Source: Sebastes aleutianus (Eukaryota; Chordata; Actinopteri; Perciformes; Sebastidae). From it: 64,000 nucleotides of DNA. Shown piece after piece: positions 61,801 through 63,357 of the stretch (position 1 is its first letter; the number at the start of each line of letters is the position of its first letter). The notes beneath the pieces are model-generated. The model was not told where the DNA came from. It searched no databases and saw only the letters and a list, made by a program, of their open reading frames with translations. The stretch covers positions 11,800,195 through 11,864,194 of the forward strand of contig CAKAKS010000034.1 of NCBI GenBank assembly GCA_916700875.1, written 5' to 3'. Position numbers and translations under genes: made by a program.

Positions 61801-63357
61801 CAATTAGATTTAAATGCATGTGTACGTTGGGTGGTTTTGTGTTATGTTTGTTCCCTGTGTGTTAACATTATTATGTTGATATAACAGCCAGCTGGAGGGC
61901 GCTCTGTCGCAGTGGACCAGCTATCAGGAGGACGTGGGTCAGTTTGTGCTGTGGATGGACCGTGTTGAGGAGACACTTAGCTGCTCAGACAGACAGTACT
62001 CTGAGATGAGAGACAAGACCGCCAACCTGGGAAAGACCAAGGTATCACATCTCGCTAATATAATAATAACTAGCTGGCTCAAAAGCTAGACTAGGTTTTG
62101 TAAACTTGAGATTAAACTCTATAAAACGTCTACTACATCCATAACTGTATGGCCTGTTTCTTGCTATTTTTCTTGCTATTTTTTATACTATAGACTCATG
62201 CAGTTACCCCAGAGCCTCCCAGTGGAGATAGATTTACTACACCGAGTGTGTTCTTATTTCATTCCAGCTTCTCTATGAAGAAGTACTGAGTCACAGCAGT
62301 CCTCTGGAGACCATCGCCACAAAGGGGTCCAATATGGCTGAACACTACACTACCCAGCAGGAGGTGCAGCAGCTGCAATGTAGATACAACGCCCTCAAAG
62401 AAAAGGCAAAGGTACTGAGCACACACAACATATGGTTTCATTTCTTTCCTCTGCAGGCGTTTGAATAATAAATATATATGTTTTGAGAGTATGTAATGTA
62501 TGTTCCAAACATTCCCTTTTGTTTGAAGGTAATACTGTACAAATTATGTATTTAATGCTGTGACATGTTACCTTGAAACATTTGGTAGTTTCTTTGTAAT
62601 AACCATGAATCAGGGCTGCAAAATGCTTAACTACCTGTTTTGCAGAATGCGGTCGGTAAGGCCAAAGGTCTGGTGCTGGTCCATCAGGAGTATCAAAGGG
62701 GGTTACATGTGTTTGAGGATTGGCTGGAGCAGGAACAGGCCACTCTGGTCTCGTTGTCCCATCCAGAGGGAAACGTGGATACACTAGAGAAGACACTGCA
62801 ACAGCTACAGGTATTGATCCTGTGGAGTTTTGTGCATAATGTAATTGTCATGAACTAGGAGTGTACAAATGTAAGAGAAAGCTTCCTTGTAGCAGTGTGC
62901 ACTCATACACACAACTGTCATCACACAAAGACAAAAACGGAAGTTTCTAACAAGACCGTATGGACTTTTAGTAACTAAACCACTTTAAACTCTTCAATCA
63001 AACAGTTTCTTTGTTCTTCCCTTTTTATTTTCCTTACAGCTGCTGCAGGAACGCTGCTCAAATGGCCAGTCGTTGCTCTCCTCTGTGCTGACCAGCAGAG
63101 AGAGAGTCATCCCCTGGGGTATACCTCAGATTGAGGACAGAGCGCTGGACACCGCTCAGCGGGAGTGGGGGGCCTACCAGGGCCGTCTGGAGGAGACTCA
63201 GACCCAGCAGAGCTCCACGCTGACCAGACTGAGGCAAATGGGCCAACGGTTCCTGAGCCTGGCCCAGTGGCTGGAGGAGATGGAGAAGGTGGCAAACGTC
63301 AGACGTCATCGGCGATCAGACAGAGGCACCAAAGAGACTCAGCTGAAGAAACTCAAG
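1811..63357 (+). CDS. syne1: syne1 (nesprin-1/enaptin), partial: CH domains and N-terminal half of spectrin-repeat rod, 65 exons
   Basis: Joining the 65 exons listed below gives about 3,637 residues without a stop. In order: CH1 (about residues 7-119), a Ser-rich linker (about 125-160), CH2 (about 165-270), then spectrin-type repeats to the window end. Family knowledge: nesprin-1 is an outer nuclear membrane protein of roughly 8,800 residues in human; its CH pair binds F-actin and its C-terminal KASH domain binds SUN1/SUN2 in the LINC complex. The match to nesprin-1 is from memory and runs nearly exon by exon (TKWINSHLAK, VNINSTDI, SWIIKYGR, VRSVRSMLEEV, LQAWLEDAE, FQQWLVNAKI). Nesprin-2 differs clearly in CH1. 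The start codon exon and the KASH end lie outside the window. No frameshift or premature stop was seen, so the gene looks functional. Confidence 0.96.
2958..3388. mobile_element. short inverted-repeat DNA element (AGGAATAGTT family)
   Basis: The left end reads AGGAATAGTTCGACATTTTG and the right end, read in reverse, gives a diverged AAGAATAATTAGACATTCG. The right end is followed by TTAA and the left is preceded by GTAA. Its termini resemble a repeat I know as common in percomorph fish. There is no coding capacity. Confidence 0.65.
4375..4980. mobile_element. hAT-type non-autonomous transposon with 8-bp target duplication
   Basis: The ends are hAT-like: the right end reads TTTGAGAACCCCTG and the left end is CTGTCATTCTCAAAG, a decayed inverse of it. 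Flanking 8-mers tgttagac (4367-4374) and atttagat (4981-4988) share the central TTAGA expected of hAT target sites. An interior ATG at 4684 opens a frame starting MEKYLSQ, possibly a transposase N-terminal remnant. Confidence 0.75.
5525..5890. repeat. fish interspersed repeat with two TTTGGTACAGACATTC units
   Basis: The string ttggtacagacattc occurs at about 5539 and again at about 5662, followed by gcgccaccagcag and a gtcagcatgctgacat hairpin. I recognise this as a common teleost dispersed repeat, but I cannot classify it. Confidence 0.5.
5895..6300 (+). repeat. fish interspersed repeat, copy 1, with CRE octamer
   Basis: About 400 bp are shared with 36132-36580 in the same orientation: gactgcatataaaaagt, gacacgagagggtgga, ctgctttatggtctatttga and catcatgctgtattga occur in both. 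The palindromic TGACGTCA lies at 5933-5940, followed by ATTGG. Confidence 0.75.
7826..7921 (+). CDS. syne1: syne1 exon 2 (CH1)
   Basis: This 32-codon exon includes DLFEDIKDGVMLLALLEVLS, the conserved CH1 core. The acceptor is atgtag and the donor is CTG|gtgagt, phase 0 at both ends. The 659-bp intron that follows shows only a short CA repeat near 8298. Confidence 0.95.
8581..8664 (+). CDS. syne1: syne1 exon 3 (CH1)
   Basis: This 28-codon exon contains GTALNFLEGRK of CH1. The acceptor is ttccag and the donor is AAG|gtaaga, phase 0. The next intron (8665-10577) carries a fish interspersed repeat near 9650-9960 and a 13-bp-stem inverted repeat at 9107-9146. Confidence 0.95.
9107..9146. repeat. 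13-bp inverted repeat (hairpin)
   Basis: ATTACATCCAAAA at 9107-9119 is a perfect inverse of TTTTGGATGTAAT at 9134-9146, with a 14-base loop. It may be a transposon remnant; no function is implied. Confidence 0.7.
9650..9960. repeat. teleost dispersed repeat (AATGTCAGAAAA family)
   Basis: The order is a diverged tattattgatgaatctgttgat, then aaaatgtcagaaaa, then aagcagcaattctgcacttttgagaagct and a final aacaattaattatcaaac. This layout is typical of a common fish short repeat. Confidence 0.5.
10578..10598 (+). CDS. syne1: syne1 21-nt microexon 4 (SAYRGSP), probably alternative
   Basis: Seven codons, SAYRGSP, sit between acceptor ctccag and donor CCG|gtcagt, in phase 0, at the junction between FLEGRK and IKLVNIN. 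From memory, mammalian nesprin-1 has a seven-residue alternative insert (SMYRGSP-like) at this same point. Skipping keeps the frame, so inclusion is probably regulated. It is too short to find without the homology. Confidence 0.82.
10878..10970 (+). CDS. syne1: syne1 exon 5 (end of CH1)
   Basis: This 31-codon exon includes IKLVNINSTDIVDGRPS and LGLMWTIILYFQ, the most conserved part of CH1 and part of the actin-binding surface. The acceptor is acacag and the donor CAG|gtaaca. The intron that follows (10971-12662) contains the TTAA-flanked element at 10991-11537. Confidence 0.96.
10991..11537 (-). mobile_element. TTAA-flanked short DNA transposon, family C copy 1
   Basis: TTAA precedes the element (10987-10990) and follows it (11538-11541). 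The ends read AGGACCAGCGTGTAG and TGTACTGTACCT. It shares ggcggcatctag, gcaaccaac and tttctacagtagcccaga with the copy at 19393-19761 in the opposite orientation. It is non-coding. Confidence 0.75.
12663..12844 (+). CDS. syne1: syne1 exon 6 (CH1-CH2 linker and start of CH2)
   Basis: The exon reads IEELTSSLPAL, then a Ser/Thr-rich stretch (about 20 of 35 residues are Ser, Thr or Pro), then GGVRKALLRWVQQTAT, the first CH2 helix. It ends two bases into a Lys codon before gtatgg. The Ser-rich linker is a nesprin trait. The intron after it is only 126 bp. Confidence 0.95.
12971..13167 (+). CDS. syne1: syne1 exon 7 (CH2)
   Basis: The exon reads LGLEVKDFGPSWRTGLAFFA and later AFSLAETELGVPQLLDPE, the body of CH2. 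Acceptor tttgtag; donor G|gtaaat with a split Asp codon. The intron after it holds the 761-bp inverted-repeat element at 13213. Confidence 0.96.
13213..13973. mobile_element. long palindromic TTAA-flanked element, family A copy 1
   Basis: TTAA at 13209-13212 is followed by AGGGATAGTTTGGG. The last part, read in reverse, repeats gtggggttgtatgaggtact and a close match to ccatagtcagtgtattacct, before TTAA at 13974-13977. The two arms are inverted copies of about 370 bp meeting near 13630. It lies in intron 7. Confidence 0.85.
14587..14699 (+). CDS. syne1: syne1 exon 8 (end of CH2)
   Basis: The exon reads VDVDKPDEKSIMTYVAQFLK, the highly conserved last helix of CH2, then an acidic tail ending in GPQEEE. 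Acceptor ccttag; donor GAG|gtaacc, phase 0. The 512-bp intron that follows shows no feature. Confidence 0.96.
15212..15250 (+). CDS. syne1: syne1 39-nt mini-exon 9
   Basis: Thirteen codons (HGLAPRDIEEMLE) lie between ccaacag and GAG|gtaggt, phase 0 at both ends. Mammalian nesprin-1, as I remember it, has a different stretch here (around LPGFPSFANSVQ), so homology support is weak. Good splice sites and frame support the exon. It could be alternative, because skipping keeps the frame. The 1.24-kb intron that follows shows nothing beyond pyrimidine-rich stretches near its end. Confidence 0.65.
16492..16599 (+). CDS. syne1: syne1 exon 10 (first rod exon)
   Basis: This 36-codon exon contains LRELKMWLNQLERDATQAQ, matching the nesprin-1 segment just after the CH pair. 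Acceptor tcctag; donor CAG|gttagt. The downstream intron starts with TG-rich sequence. Confidence 0.93.
16998..17135 (+). CDS. syne1: syne1 exon 11 (spectrin repeat)
   Basis: This 46-codon exon includes LEMRRKQVEGAL and LTVDQALVKQAWERV, close to the nesprin-1 first repeat. Acceptor ttccag; donor AGG|gtgaga. The 1,069-bp intron after it carries fish repeat fragments near 17195 and 17770-18115. Confidence 0.95.
17195..17320. repeat. possible Harbinger-type MITE fragment
   Basis: It has gcactttcacaagcc followed by gagtccaaat and gtctggtgcggttt, which resemble the gcgctttcacaaggc and ctctggtgcggttc ends at 60848. Diverged and partial. Confidence 0.35.
17770..18115 (+). repeat. common teleost dispersed repeat (GCGATATCTCAGGAACGCC)
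   Basis: It contains gttgtccgtctgtccgtgaa, gcgatatctcaggaacgcct, ggactcaaggatgaac and ggtcaaggtcactgtga-type strings that I recognise from many fish introns. There is no coding capacity. The class is unknown to me. Confidence 0.6.
18205..18369 (+). CDS. syne1: syne1 exon 12 (spectrin repeat)
   Basis: This 55-codon exon includes LLDWHLQLDRSLPAPLDTVG and HEAEGALRQEITVHQ. Acceptor tttcag; donor AAG|gtttgc. The intron is 106 bp. Confidence 0.96.
18476..18588 (+). CDS. syne1: syne1 exon 13
   Basis: The exon reads DVLKSLESHQQVFQRIH and then VPVPPDQLQDMAE, a strongly conserved nesprin-1 string. It ends two bases into an Arg codon before gtgata, a weak donor. The intron is 125 bp. Confidence 0.95.
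18714..18882 (+). CDS. syne1: syne1 exon 14
   Basis: The exon includes TLAESKLKSWIIKYGRHESV, one of the best-conserved nesprin-1 segments. Acceptor ttttag; donor GTT|gtaagc, phase 0. Confidence 0.96.
19145..19241 (+). CDS. syne1: syne1 exon 15
   Basis: The exon reads SFVEKHHFFENYEALFQSLK and ends with a G that starts a Val codon. Acceptor catcag; donor G|gtgaga. The 1.95-kb intron that follows holds a TTAA-type element (19393-19761) and a second fish repeat fragment near 20971. Confidence 0.95.
19393..19761 (+). mobile_element. TTAA-type short DNA transposon, family C copy 2
   Basis: The ends read AGGTGCAGTGTGTAAG and CACACTGTTCCT, the right one followed by TTAA; the left flank is TCAA, one mismatch. 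The interior gcagcatctagcgggg and gggctactgtagaaacatgg match copy 1 at 10991 in reverse. Confidence 0.7.
20971..21170 (+). repeat. possible truncated TTAA-type repeat before exon 16
   Basis: TTAA is followed by AGCGAGGCTATGTAACTTTT, a start typical of another fish short repeat. No matching right end is visible, and its tail runs close to the exon 16 acceptor. Confidence 0.35.
21190..21395 (+). CDS. syne1: syne1 exon 16 (spectrin repeat)
   Basis: The exon includes SMEVRSVRSMLEEVLSNWER and SLQAWLEDAEEAL, nearly identical to remembered nesprin-1. Acceptor ctccag; donor CGG|gtatga. The 441-bp intron after it is T-rich and otherwise featureless. Confidence 0.97.
21837..22001 (+). CDS. syne1: syne1 exon 17
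   Basis: The exon includes AAMNDAGNFLIETCDE and LKQQLLLLNGRWRDLF, both strongly conserved in nesprin-1. Acceptor atccag; donor CAA|gtaaca. The 635-bp intron after it is AT-rich with nothing recognised. Confidence 0.97.
22637..22789 (+). CDS. syne1: syne1 exon 18
   Basis: This 51-codon exon starts YARTDELEKWRKD and contains VSFLNVRAFLQDVE. Acceptor ctgcag; donor GAG|gtgaga. The 632-bp intron that follows is AT-rich without recognised elements. Confidence 0.95.
23422..23565 (+). CDS. syne1: syne1 exon 19
   Basis: This 48-codon exon contains VVAMETQYKLAARSAQLLAK, matching the nesprin-1 region with MDAQYK. Acceptor tctcag; donor AAG|gtaggt. Confidence 0.94.
23724..23900 (+). CDS. syne1: syne1 exon 20
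   Basis: This 59-codon exon includes ECHVLLPLLEEMEKHITAFY. Acceptor ctccag; donor CAG|gttaga. The 559-bp intron after it is AT-rich with nothing recognised. Confidence 0.94.
24460..24618 (+). CDS. syne1: syne1 exon 21
   Basis: This 53-codon exon includes CKRCLSVIERNHHTLQ and STSKVLRNFD. Acceptor cctcag; donor CAG|gttagt. Confidence 0.94.
24853..25017 (+). CDS. syne1: syne1 exon 22
   Basis: This 55-codon exon includes RRFEESRQELERVLKKAQG and GDVEELLKKHS. Acceptor tcgcag; donor AGT|gtaaga. Confidence 0.95.
25250..25384 (+). CDS. syne1: syne1 exon 23
   Basis: This 45-codon exon includes FFGQLDQRLLSVFLKACDEL, then TDILPQEEQQGLQ, nearly identical to nesprin-1. Acceptor gcacag; donor AAG|gtcagg. 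The 302-bp intron that follows is featureless. Confidence 0.97.
25687..25848 (+). CDS. syne1: syne1 exon 24
   Basis: This 54-codon exon includes EVPSHLLRLKVEVEQSQ and ends RVIKEHR. Acceptor ccacag; donor AGA|gtgagc. The frame runs directly into the next exon's TFF. Confidence 0.95.
25988..26196 (+). CDS. syne1: syne1 exon 25
   Basis: The exon includes LCEKRIRNMEDLCHKLP and HHPDKWKEWNE. It ends two bases into an Arg codon before gtaaag. The intron is 101 bp. Confidence 0.95.
26298..26406 (+). CDS. syne1: syne1 exon 26
   Basis: The exon completes the Arg codon and reads FCELSDWLSSQRRQVRLL, ending AAVQ. Acceptor tctag; donor CAG|gtgtgg. It is short and less conserved but bracketed in frame. 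Confidence 0.93.
26519..26683 (+). CDS. syne1: syne1 exon 27
   Basis: This 55-codon exon includes AREESLLWLKSRLAGLSEVS, matching the nesprin-1 string SWLKSRLKVLTEVS. Acceptor ttccag; donor CAG|gtattg. The intron is 97 bp. Confidence 0.96.
26781..26948 (+). CDS. syne1: syne1 exon 28
   Basis: This 56-codon exon includes EAEEQTSRILDAEDLEEAKQ. Acceptor tcacag; donor CAG|gtgtgt. The 1,177-bp intron that follows holds an inverted-repeat element at 27134-27827. Confidence 0.95.
27134..27827. mobile_element. inverted-repeat element ending in GAATTCACAAA
   Basis: The left end gaattcacaaagaatgcattgcg (shown in parts: GAATTCACAAA then ATTGCG) is mirrored on the right by CGCAAT then TTTTGTGAATTC. The interior is AT-rich and non-coding. 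It fills most of intron 28. Confidence 0.6.
28126..28290 (+). CDS. syne1: syne1 exon 29
   Basis: This 55-codon exon includes QLQKGEGLSPSLRELEGAF. Acceptor tatag; donor CAG|gtagac. The 583-bp intron after it is AT-rich with no recognised element. Confidence 0.93.
28874..29014 (+). CDS. syne1: syne1 exon 30
   Basis: This 47-codon exon includes WQNFEAEREIVWRFI, matching the nesprin-1 segment WERFETNKETVVRYL. Acceptor tcaag; donor AAG|gtgtgt. The intron is 90 bp. Confidence 0.93.
29105..29265 (+). CDS. syne1: syne1 exon 31
   Basis: The exon includes LLLEKAPDIQLGPKNQTLLL, matching the nesprin-1 string EASEIPLGPQNKQLL. It ends two bases into an Asn codon before gtatgt. The intron after it is mostly the truncated repeat at 29342-29611. 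Confidence 0.94.
29342..29611 (+). mobile_element. family A copy 3, truncated, abutting exon 32 acceptor
   Basis: TTAA at 29338-29341 precedes AGGGATAGCTTGAGTG and gtggggttgtatgaggtact. The interior is deleted, and part of the right arm (gtggctttggcgagagcata, tgtctgacggcaaggta) ends at about 29611. The distal end is missing. The exon 32 acceptor follows 15 bp later. Confidence 0.8.
29627..29783 (+). CDS. syne1: syne1 exon 32
   Basis: The exon includes WWERFSFESDAFSLWINEKE, matching the nesprin-1 string WDHFGSNFETLSVWITEKE. The acceptor is tttcag, about 15 bp downstream of a truncated mobile element; donor GAG|gtgtgt. Confidence 0.95.
29908..30681. mobile_element. inverted-repeat element GGGARAGCCGGTACGAAAGTAA
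   Basis: The left end GGGAGAGCCGGTACGAAAGT and the inverse of the right end GGGAAAGCCGGTACGAAAGT differ by one base over 20. The interior also repeats the cgaaagtaac theme (ttactttcgaccc, gggtcgaaagaaacg). Non-coding. It occupies half of intron 32. Confidence 0.75.
31298..31525 (+). CDS. syne1: syne1 exon 33
   Basis: This 76-codon exon includes EALSRFVTPGEAGRIRARLA, matching nesprin-1 QFVTTGESARIKAKL. Acceptor tacag; donor CAG|gtacac. Confidence 0.96.
31636..31734 (+). CDS. syne1: syne1 exon 34
   Basis: This 33-codon exon includes DLKEKLDCPVTYCSSSSETY. Acceptor ttcag; donor ATG|gtaaga. Confidence 0.95.
31966..32153 (+). CDS. syne1: syne1 exon 35
   Basis: The exon starts EVCQAVEQLNPRLMAL and ends with a split Arg codon after LESLLALWQ, which matches LENLLAHWQ of nesprin-1. 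The 1,275-bp intron that follows carries TG microsatellites (33055 and 33250-33273) and nothing else recognised. Confidence 0.95.
33250..33273. repeat. TG microsatellite
   Basis: A run of about 12 TG units in intron 35. Similar short TG/CA runs occur at 33055, 43709-43728, about 48453 and about 56604. Confidence 0.9.
33429..33552 (+). CDS. syne1: syne1 exon 36
   Basis: The exon includes FEKESSSMKSWLSRCESVCC and LLSADKVKLRNEL. Acceptor tacag; donor CAG|gttagt. Confidence 0.94.
33677..33843 (+). CDS. syne1: syne1 exon 37 with GC splice donor
   Basis: The exon includes EMQRETASYEVLLQGLVNLA and ends two bases into an Arg codon at CACAG|gcaatt. No GT donor in the right phase fits here, and the join to exon 38 keeps the residue spacing remembered from nesprin-1. 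The donor is therefore most likely GC. The 463-bp intron after it holds a fish repeat (33930-34145). Confidence 0.85.
33930..34145 (+). repeat. teleost dispersed repeat in GC-AG intron 37
   Basis: It contains aaagcccaaagtccatgcca, cctgaaacacct, gaagtcccgccttttcttct and acgtgatgatgtcaccaagt, which I recognise as a fish repeat found widely. Class unknown. Confidence 0.55.
34307..34460 (+). CDS. syne1: syne1 exon 38
   Basis: The exon includes LELLESQLSQLEQFDQALL, matching the nesprin-1 string VVAEHQQFDELL. Acceptor tttag; donor AAG|gtgaga. Confidence 0.94.
34598..35253 (+). CDS. syne1: syne1 exon 39, unusually large (656 nt)
   Basis: One uninterrupted 218-codon exon covers about two spectrin repeats. 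Motifs include GLDGQLSKAHLHLSGAEW, GRTSCRGQ and RQSEADALGALW, which match nesprin-1 (SLDGILSKAQYHL, QRTSCRATA, KQSEADALAVL). It carries roughly ten extra residues before GRTSCR compared with what I remember. The exon ends in a split Arg codon before gtatgt. Confidence 0.93.
35491..35670 (+). CDS. syne1: syne1 exon 40
   Basis: The exon includes LRFFVQLEDELQSLQHSQR, matching nesprin-1 LRVFNQLEDELNS. It ends with a split Gly codon (GG|gtaagg). Confidence 0.95.
35895..36048 (+). CDS. syne1: syne1 exon 41
   Basis: The exon includes QEQSGVVVDLLRQFHHLKSV, matching nesprin-1 QGQCCGLIDLMREYQNLKSA. Acceptor tgcag; donor CGA|gtcagt. The 973-bp intron that follows contains the repeat copy at 36132-36580 with a CRE octamer. 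Confidence 0.94.
36132..36580 (+). repeat. fish interspersed repeat, copy 2, with CRE octamer
   Basis: It is homologous to 5895-6300 in the same orientation, with an extra segment of about 40 bp (around gacctgtcaatcacaagg) missing in copy 1. TGACGTCA lies at 36172-36179. The repeat may extend to about 36720. Confidence 0.75.
37022..37180 (+). CDS. syne1: syne1 exon 42
   Basis: This 53-codon exon starts HDTVQAELREKQEDMDQL and ends RDQWLE. Acceptor ctctag; donor GAG|gtgagt. The 615-bp intron after it shows nothing recognised. Confidence 0.94.
37796..37978 (+). CDS. syne1: syne1 exon 43
   Basis: This 61-codon exon includes ERLGYCVALWDDLKSMEQDI, matching nesprin-1 DRLRVSLSIWDDVLSTRDEI. Acceptor ttcag; donor CAG|gtcaga. 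Confidence 0.95.
38087..38188 (+). CDS. syne1: syne1 exon 44
   Basis: This 34-codon exon includes RLDALQERVTELKERAKLQE. Acceptor tacag; donor CAG|gtgaat. The intron after it carries tRNA-derived SINE sequence near 38539. Confidence 0.93.
38539..38670 (+). mobile_element. tRNA-derived SINE head
   Basis: The sequence has a tRNA-like box A (tggctcagaggtagagcgg, about 38548) and box B (ggtttgatccc, 38592-38602). These are followed by catgtcgaaatgtccttggg, the body of a SINE type common in fish. The tRNA fold is not intact, so this is not a tRNA gene. Confidence 0.65.
38775..38978 (+). CDS. syne1: syne1 exon 45
   Basis: This 68-codon exon starts LESDLRKKMSHAQEVYNQAK after one Val. Acceptor ccag; donor AAG|gtatga. 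The 1,240-bp intron after it holds a short perfect hairpin and a fish repeat fragment. Confidence 0.94.
39633..39674. repeat. perfect 13-bp-stem hairpin
   Basis: TTTTCTATCGTCC at 39633-39645 pairs exactly with GGACGATAGAAAA at 39662-39674 around a 16-base loop. It is within intron 45, in repeat-like sequence. Confidence 0.75.
39826..39895 (+). repeat. dispersed repeat fragment (GTTTATTTGTATAGCACC)
   Basis: The string gagtttatttgtatagcacc followed by aaaagtgcttta is a familiar fish repeat fragment. It is short and unclassified. Confidence 0.5.
40219..40426 (+). CDS. syne1: syne1 exon 46
   Basis: The exon includes DLQSVVQQQRADMDSARDAL and CRSHPSQELSCLSSDLTSI. It ends with one base of a Glu codon (G|gtaaga). 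The 612-bp intron that follows shows no recognised element. Confidence 0.94.
41039..41151 (+). CDS. syne1: syne1 exon 47
   Basis: The exon reads LVQEFHSRLTDLKLDLKECS, matching nesprin-1 SMQEFQEWFLGAKAAAKES, and ends LQRLK before gtactg. Acceptor agcag. The 858-bp intron after it contains a fish repeat (41445-41790). Confidence 0.92.
41445..41790 (+). repeat. teleost dispersed repeat (CTGCAGCTATAGATTATTTT)
   Basis: It starts cctgcagctatagattattt, then repeated attaatcatcgagtaatcaa blocks and an AT-rich body. It is close to a widespread fish repeat. Confidence 0.5.
42010..42215 (+). CDS. syne1: syne1 exon 48
   Basis: The exon includes SEGEERLSQVCEEAERLQLH and ends with a split Asn codon before gtaagt. 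The intron is 84 bp. Confidence 0.94.
42300..42461 (+). CDS. syne1: syne1 exon 49
   Basis: The exon includes FNDCVEGVRDWLKQMDLSLK and ends NLHKELLAR, matching nesprin-1 LGELLAARE. The split Arg codon precedes gtgtgt. The intron is 91 bp. Confidence 0.94.
42553..42832 (+). CDS. syne1: syne1 exon 50
   Basis: This 280-nt exon includes DSIEHLCQEAQSLSEAGRG, HQALLKTARERLRGCQ and WAWLEEIQERLGTVDSTMG, all matching nesprin-1. Acceptor tttaag; donor CAG|gtgaga. Confidence 0.96.
43093..43265 (+). CDS. syne1: syne1 exon 51
   Basis: The exon includes DILLLKGEGEVKLNMAMGKG, nearly identical to nesprin-1. The split Ser codon precedes gtagac. The 1,334-bp intron after it carries a TG microsatellite (43709-43728). 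Confidence 0.97.
44600..44909 (+). CDS. syne1: syne1 exon 52 (spectrin repeat)
   Basis: This 310-nt exon includes RLEWTVSQWGGYLESAAQLR, PLTPQPGPREKASHLERL and RTQLQAQFDDLTALVE, matching nesprin-1 PLQPQPGLKEK and ELKTQFNDI. Acceptor ttcag; donor GAG|gtacga. Confidence 0.96.
45034..45198 (+). CDS. syne1: syne1 exon 53
   Basis: This 55-codon exon includes HQEYLEAVRELTDWLMTAGE and ELHHWSDTSGDSASIKKKLS. Acceptor tttag; donor AGG|gtaagg. The 1,562-bp intron after it shows no recognised repeat. Confidence 0.96.
46761..47120 (+). CDS. syne1: syne1 exon 54, GC-rich (360 nt)
   Basis: This 120-codon exon includes ASTAEHTAAGGCEAMDRQLG, an Ala run in GALAAAAASEEEYERL, and EEAVEGWQLAK (nesprin-1: TTASGCELM, DEEIVECWHKG). 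It is clearly GC-richer than its surroundings, so other frames are also open; the homologous frame is the one given. Acceptor ctccag; donor AAG|gtatag. Confidence 0.95.
47880..48290 (+). repeat. pyrimidine tract switching to long purine tract
   Basis: From about 47880 to 47945 the + strand is almost all C and T (ctctctctcttctcctcctc). From about 48040 to 48290 it is mostly A and G. It ends in a GA microsatellite (about 48270-48288). Non-coding, in intron 54. Confidence 0.7.
48630..48766 (+). CDS. syne1: syne1 exon 55
   Basis: The exon includes EILEGLQSAEPMAEKLKGQL and VRYSRDLGSQSDRVTALIK, matching nesprin-1. The split Ser codon precedes gtgaga. The 3,993-bp intron after it carries several fish repeats (49130, 49366 and 50696). 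Confidence 0.96.
49130..49340 (+). repeat. teleost dispersed repeat (GAGCTGCAACGATCATTCGA)
   Basis: It starts agagctgcaacgatcattcg and continues with several attaatc blocks, an A run and gtggacaaaacaagacatttg, a layout common to fish short repeats. Confidence 0.55.
49366..50067 (-). mobile_element. fish DNA element with GTGATTAATC tandem array
   Basis: About five tandem copies of gattaatcgt (49370-49425) start the element. It ends with gcgttaacgcgttataatcg and taactttgacagcc, the reverse of an end I know from many percomorph introns. Interior strings such as ccctcacaggtactgcattt also fit that family. Confidence 0.65.
50696..50885 (+). repeat. teleost dispersed repeat (AGGGCTGCCCCCACTTATAC)
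   Basis: It begins agggctgccc and has cgattagttgatttcgg, then ctgttagtcgactaagaatt near the end. This resembles a common fish repeat built on GATTAGTCGACTA units. Confidence 0.5.
52760..52937 (+). CDS. syne1: syne1 exon 56
   Basis: The exon includes RDFQQWLVNAKISTAKCFDV, nearly identical to nesprin-1. Acceptor ctccag; donor CAA|gtaaga. The 3,727-bp intron after it holds a palindromic element and a local duplication. Confidence 0.97.
53576..54443. mobile_element. long palindromic TTAA-flanked element, family A copy 2 (complete)
   Basis: TTAA (53572-53575), then AGGGATAGTTTGGGTG; the right end is the inverse (CTAAACTATCCCT), then TTAA (54444-54447). Nearly the whole 868 bp is two inverted arms of about 420 bp meeting near 54005, where gtcacacaataacacaaaca mirrors tgtttgtgttattgtgtgac. 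It lies in intron 56. Confidence 0.88.
55258..55672 (+). repeat. local direct duplication of about 110-120 bp
   Basis: Strings tttcagaaaacttgtaatac and catggtgatatctattagtt occur at 55291/55356 and again at about 55579/55645. The two units are about 285 bp apart with a diverged spacer. Non-coding. Confidence 0.8.
56665..56847 (+). CDS. syne1: syne1 exon 57
   Basis: This 61-codon exon includes EFLSDREHGQARLSTVGASG and AKVANAREDWKSLMNNLQ. Acceptor cacag; donor AAG|gttggt. The 946-bp intron after it has no recognised element. Confidence 0.96.
57794..57937 (+). CDS. syne1: syne1 exon 58
   Basis: This 48-codon exon includes FEASAEPLYDWLNSTEVRVQ and SSARLHDLPTKKQE, matching nesprin-1. Acceptor tccag; donor CAG|gtattg. 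The 1,294-bp intron after it has no recognised element. Confidence 0.96.
59232..59387 (+). CDS. syne1: syne1 exon 59
   Basis: This 52-codon exon includes LLWEGQAAGKGFVHRVSQLS and AQYLALSNLTK, nearly identical to nesprin-1. The acceptor is gcccag; donor AAG|gtaaca. The 952-bp intron after it has no recognised element. Confidence 0.97.
60340..60504 (+). CDS. syne1: syne1 exon 60
   Basis: This 55-codon exon includes RIERIVGEHRLFSQGLKELQ, then DWVCEAQRVLNTC. Acceptor tacag; donor GAA|gtaagg. The intron after it holds a Harbinger-type relic. Confidence 0.96.
60848..61256 (+). mobile_element. PIF/Harbinger-type element, decayed
   Basis: The left end gagcgctttcacaaggc with cgaactctggtgcggttc is typical of fish Harbinger-like elements. 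It is followed by the Myb-like ORF relic annotated below. The right end was not found. Confidence 0.6.
61053..61256 (+). pseudogene. Harbinger Myb/SANT-like protein fragment, broken
   Basis: From ATG 61053 the frame reads MSGRGRTWTSAEV, then an in-frame TGA (61092-61094), then CLFDIWAEGNIQNMLNKVQK and DIDIYKVIRDKLEEKGF, stopping at 61254. The W-T-x-x-E-V and L-x-x-W-A pattern fits the first helices of the Myb/SANT-like DNA-binding protein carried by PIF/Harbinger transposons. The end of the domain is lost. It sits inside syne1 intron 60 and is not expected to be expressed. Confidence 0.6.
61525..61697 (+). CDS. syne1: syne1 exon 61
   Basis: The exon includes RQEREIQLKMLLTRGEAVQR and LKDSWDSLLSASIQCK. 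The split Ser codon precedes gttgtc. The intron is 190 bp. Confidence 0.96.
61888..62041 (+). CDS. syne1: syne1 exon 62
   Basis: The exon includes QLEGALSQWTSYQEDVGQFV and MRDKTANLGKTK, matching nesprin-1. Acceptor aacag; donor AAG|gtatca. Confidence 0.96.
62268..62411 (+). CDS. syne1: syne1 exon 63
   Basis: This 48-codon exon includes LLYEEVLSHSSPLETIATKG and MAEHYTTQQEVQQLQ. Acceptor tccag; donor AAG|gtactg. Confidence 0.97.
62646..62810 (+). CDS. syne1: syne1 exon 64
   Basis: This 55-codon exon includes LVLVHQEYQRGLHVFEDWLE and VDTLEKTLQQLQ. Acceptor tgcag; donor CAG|gtattg. Confidence 0.96.
63040..63357 (+). CDS. syne1: syne1 exon 65 (last in window)
   Basis: This 106-codon exon includes VIPWGIPQIEDRALDTAQRE and RRHRRSDRGTKETQLKKLK, matching nesprin-1. 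Acceptor tacag; donor AAG|gtcaga, phase 0. The gene continues beyond the right edge. Confidence 0.97.
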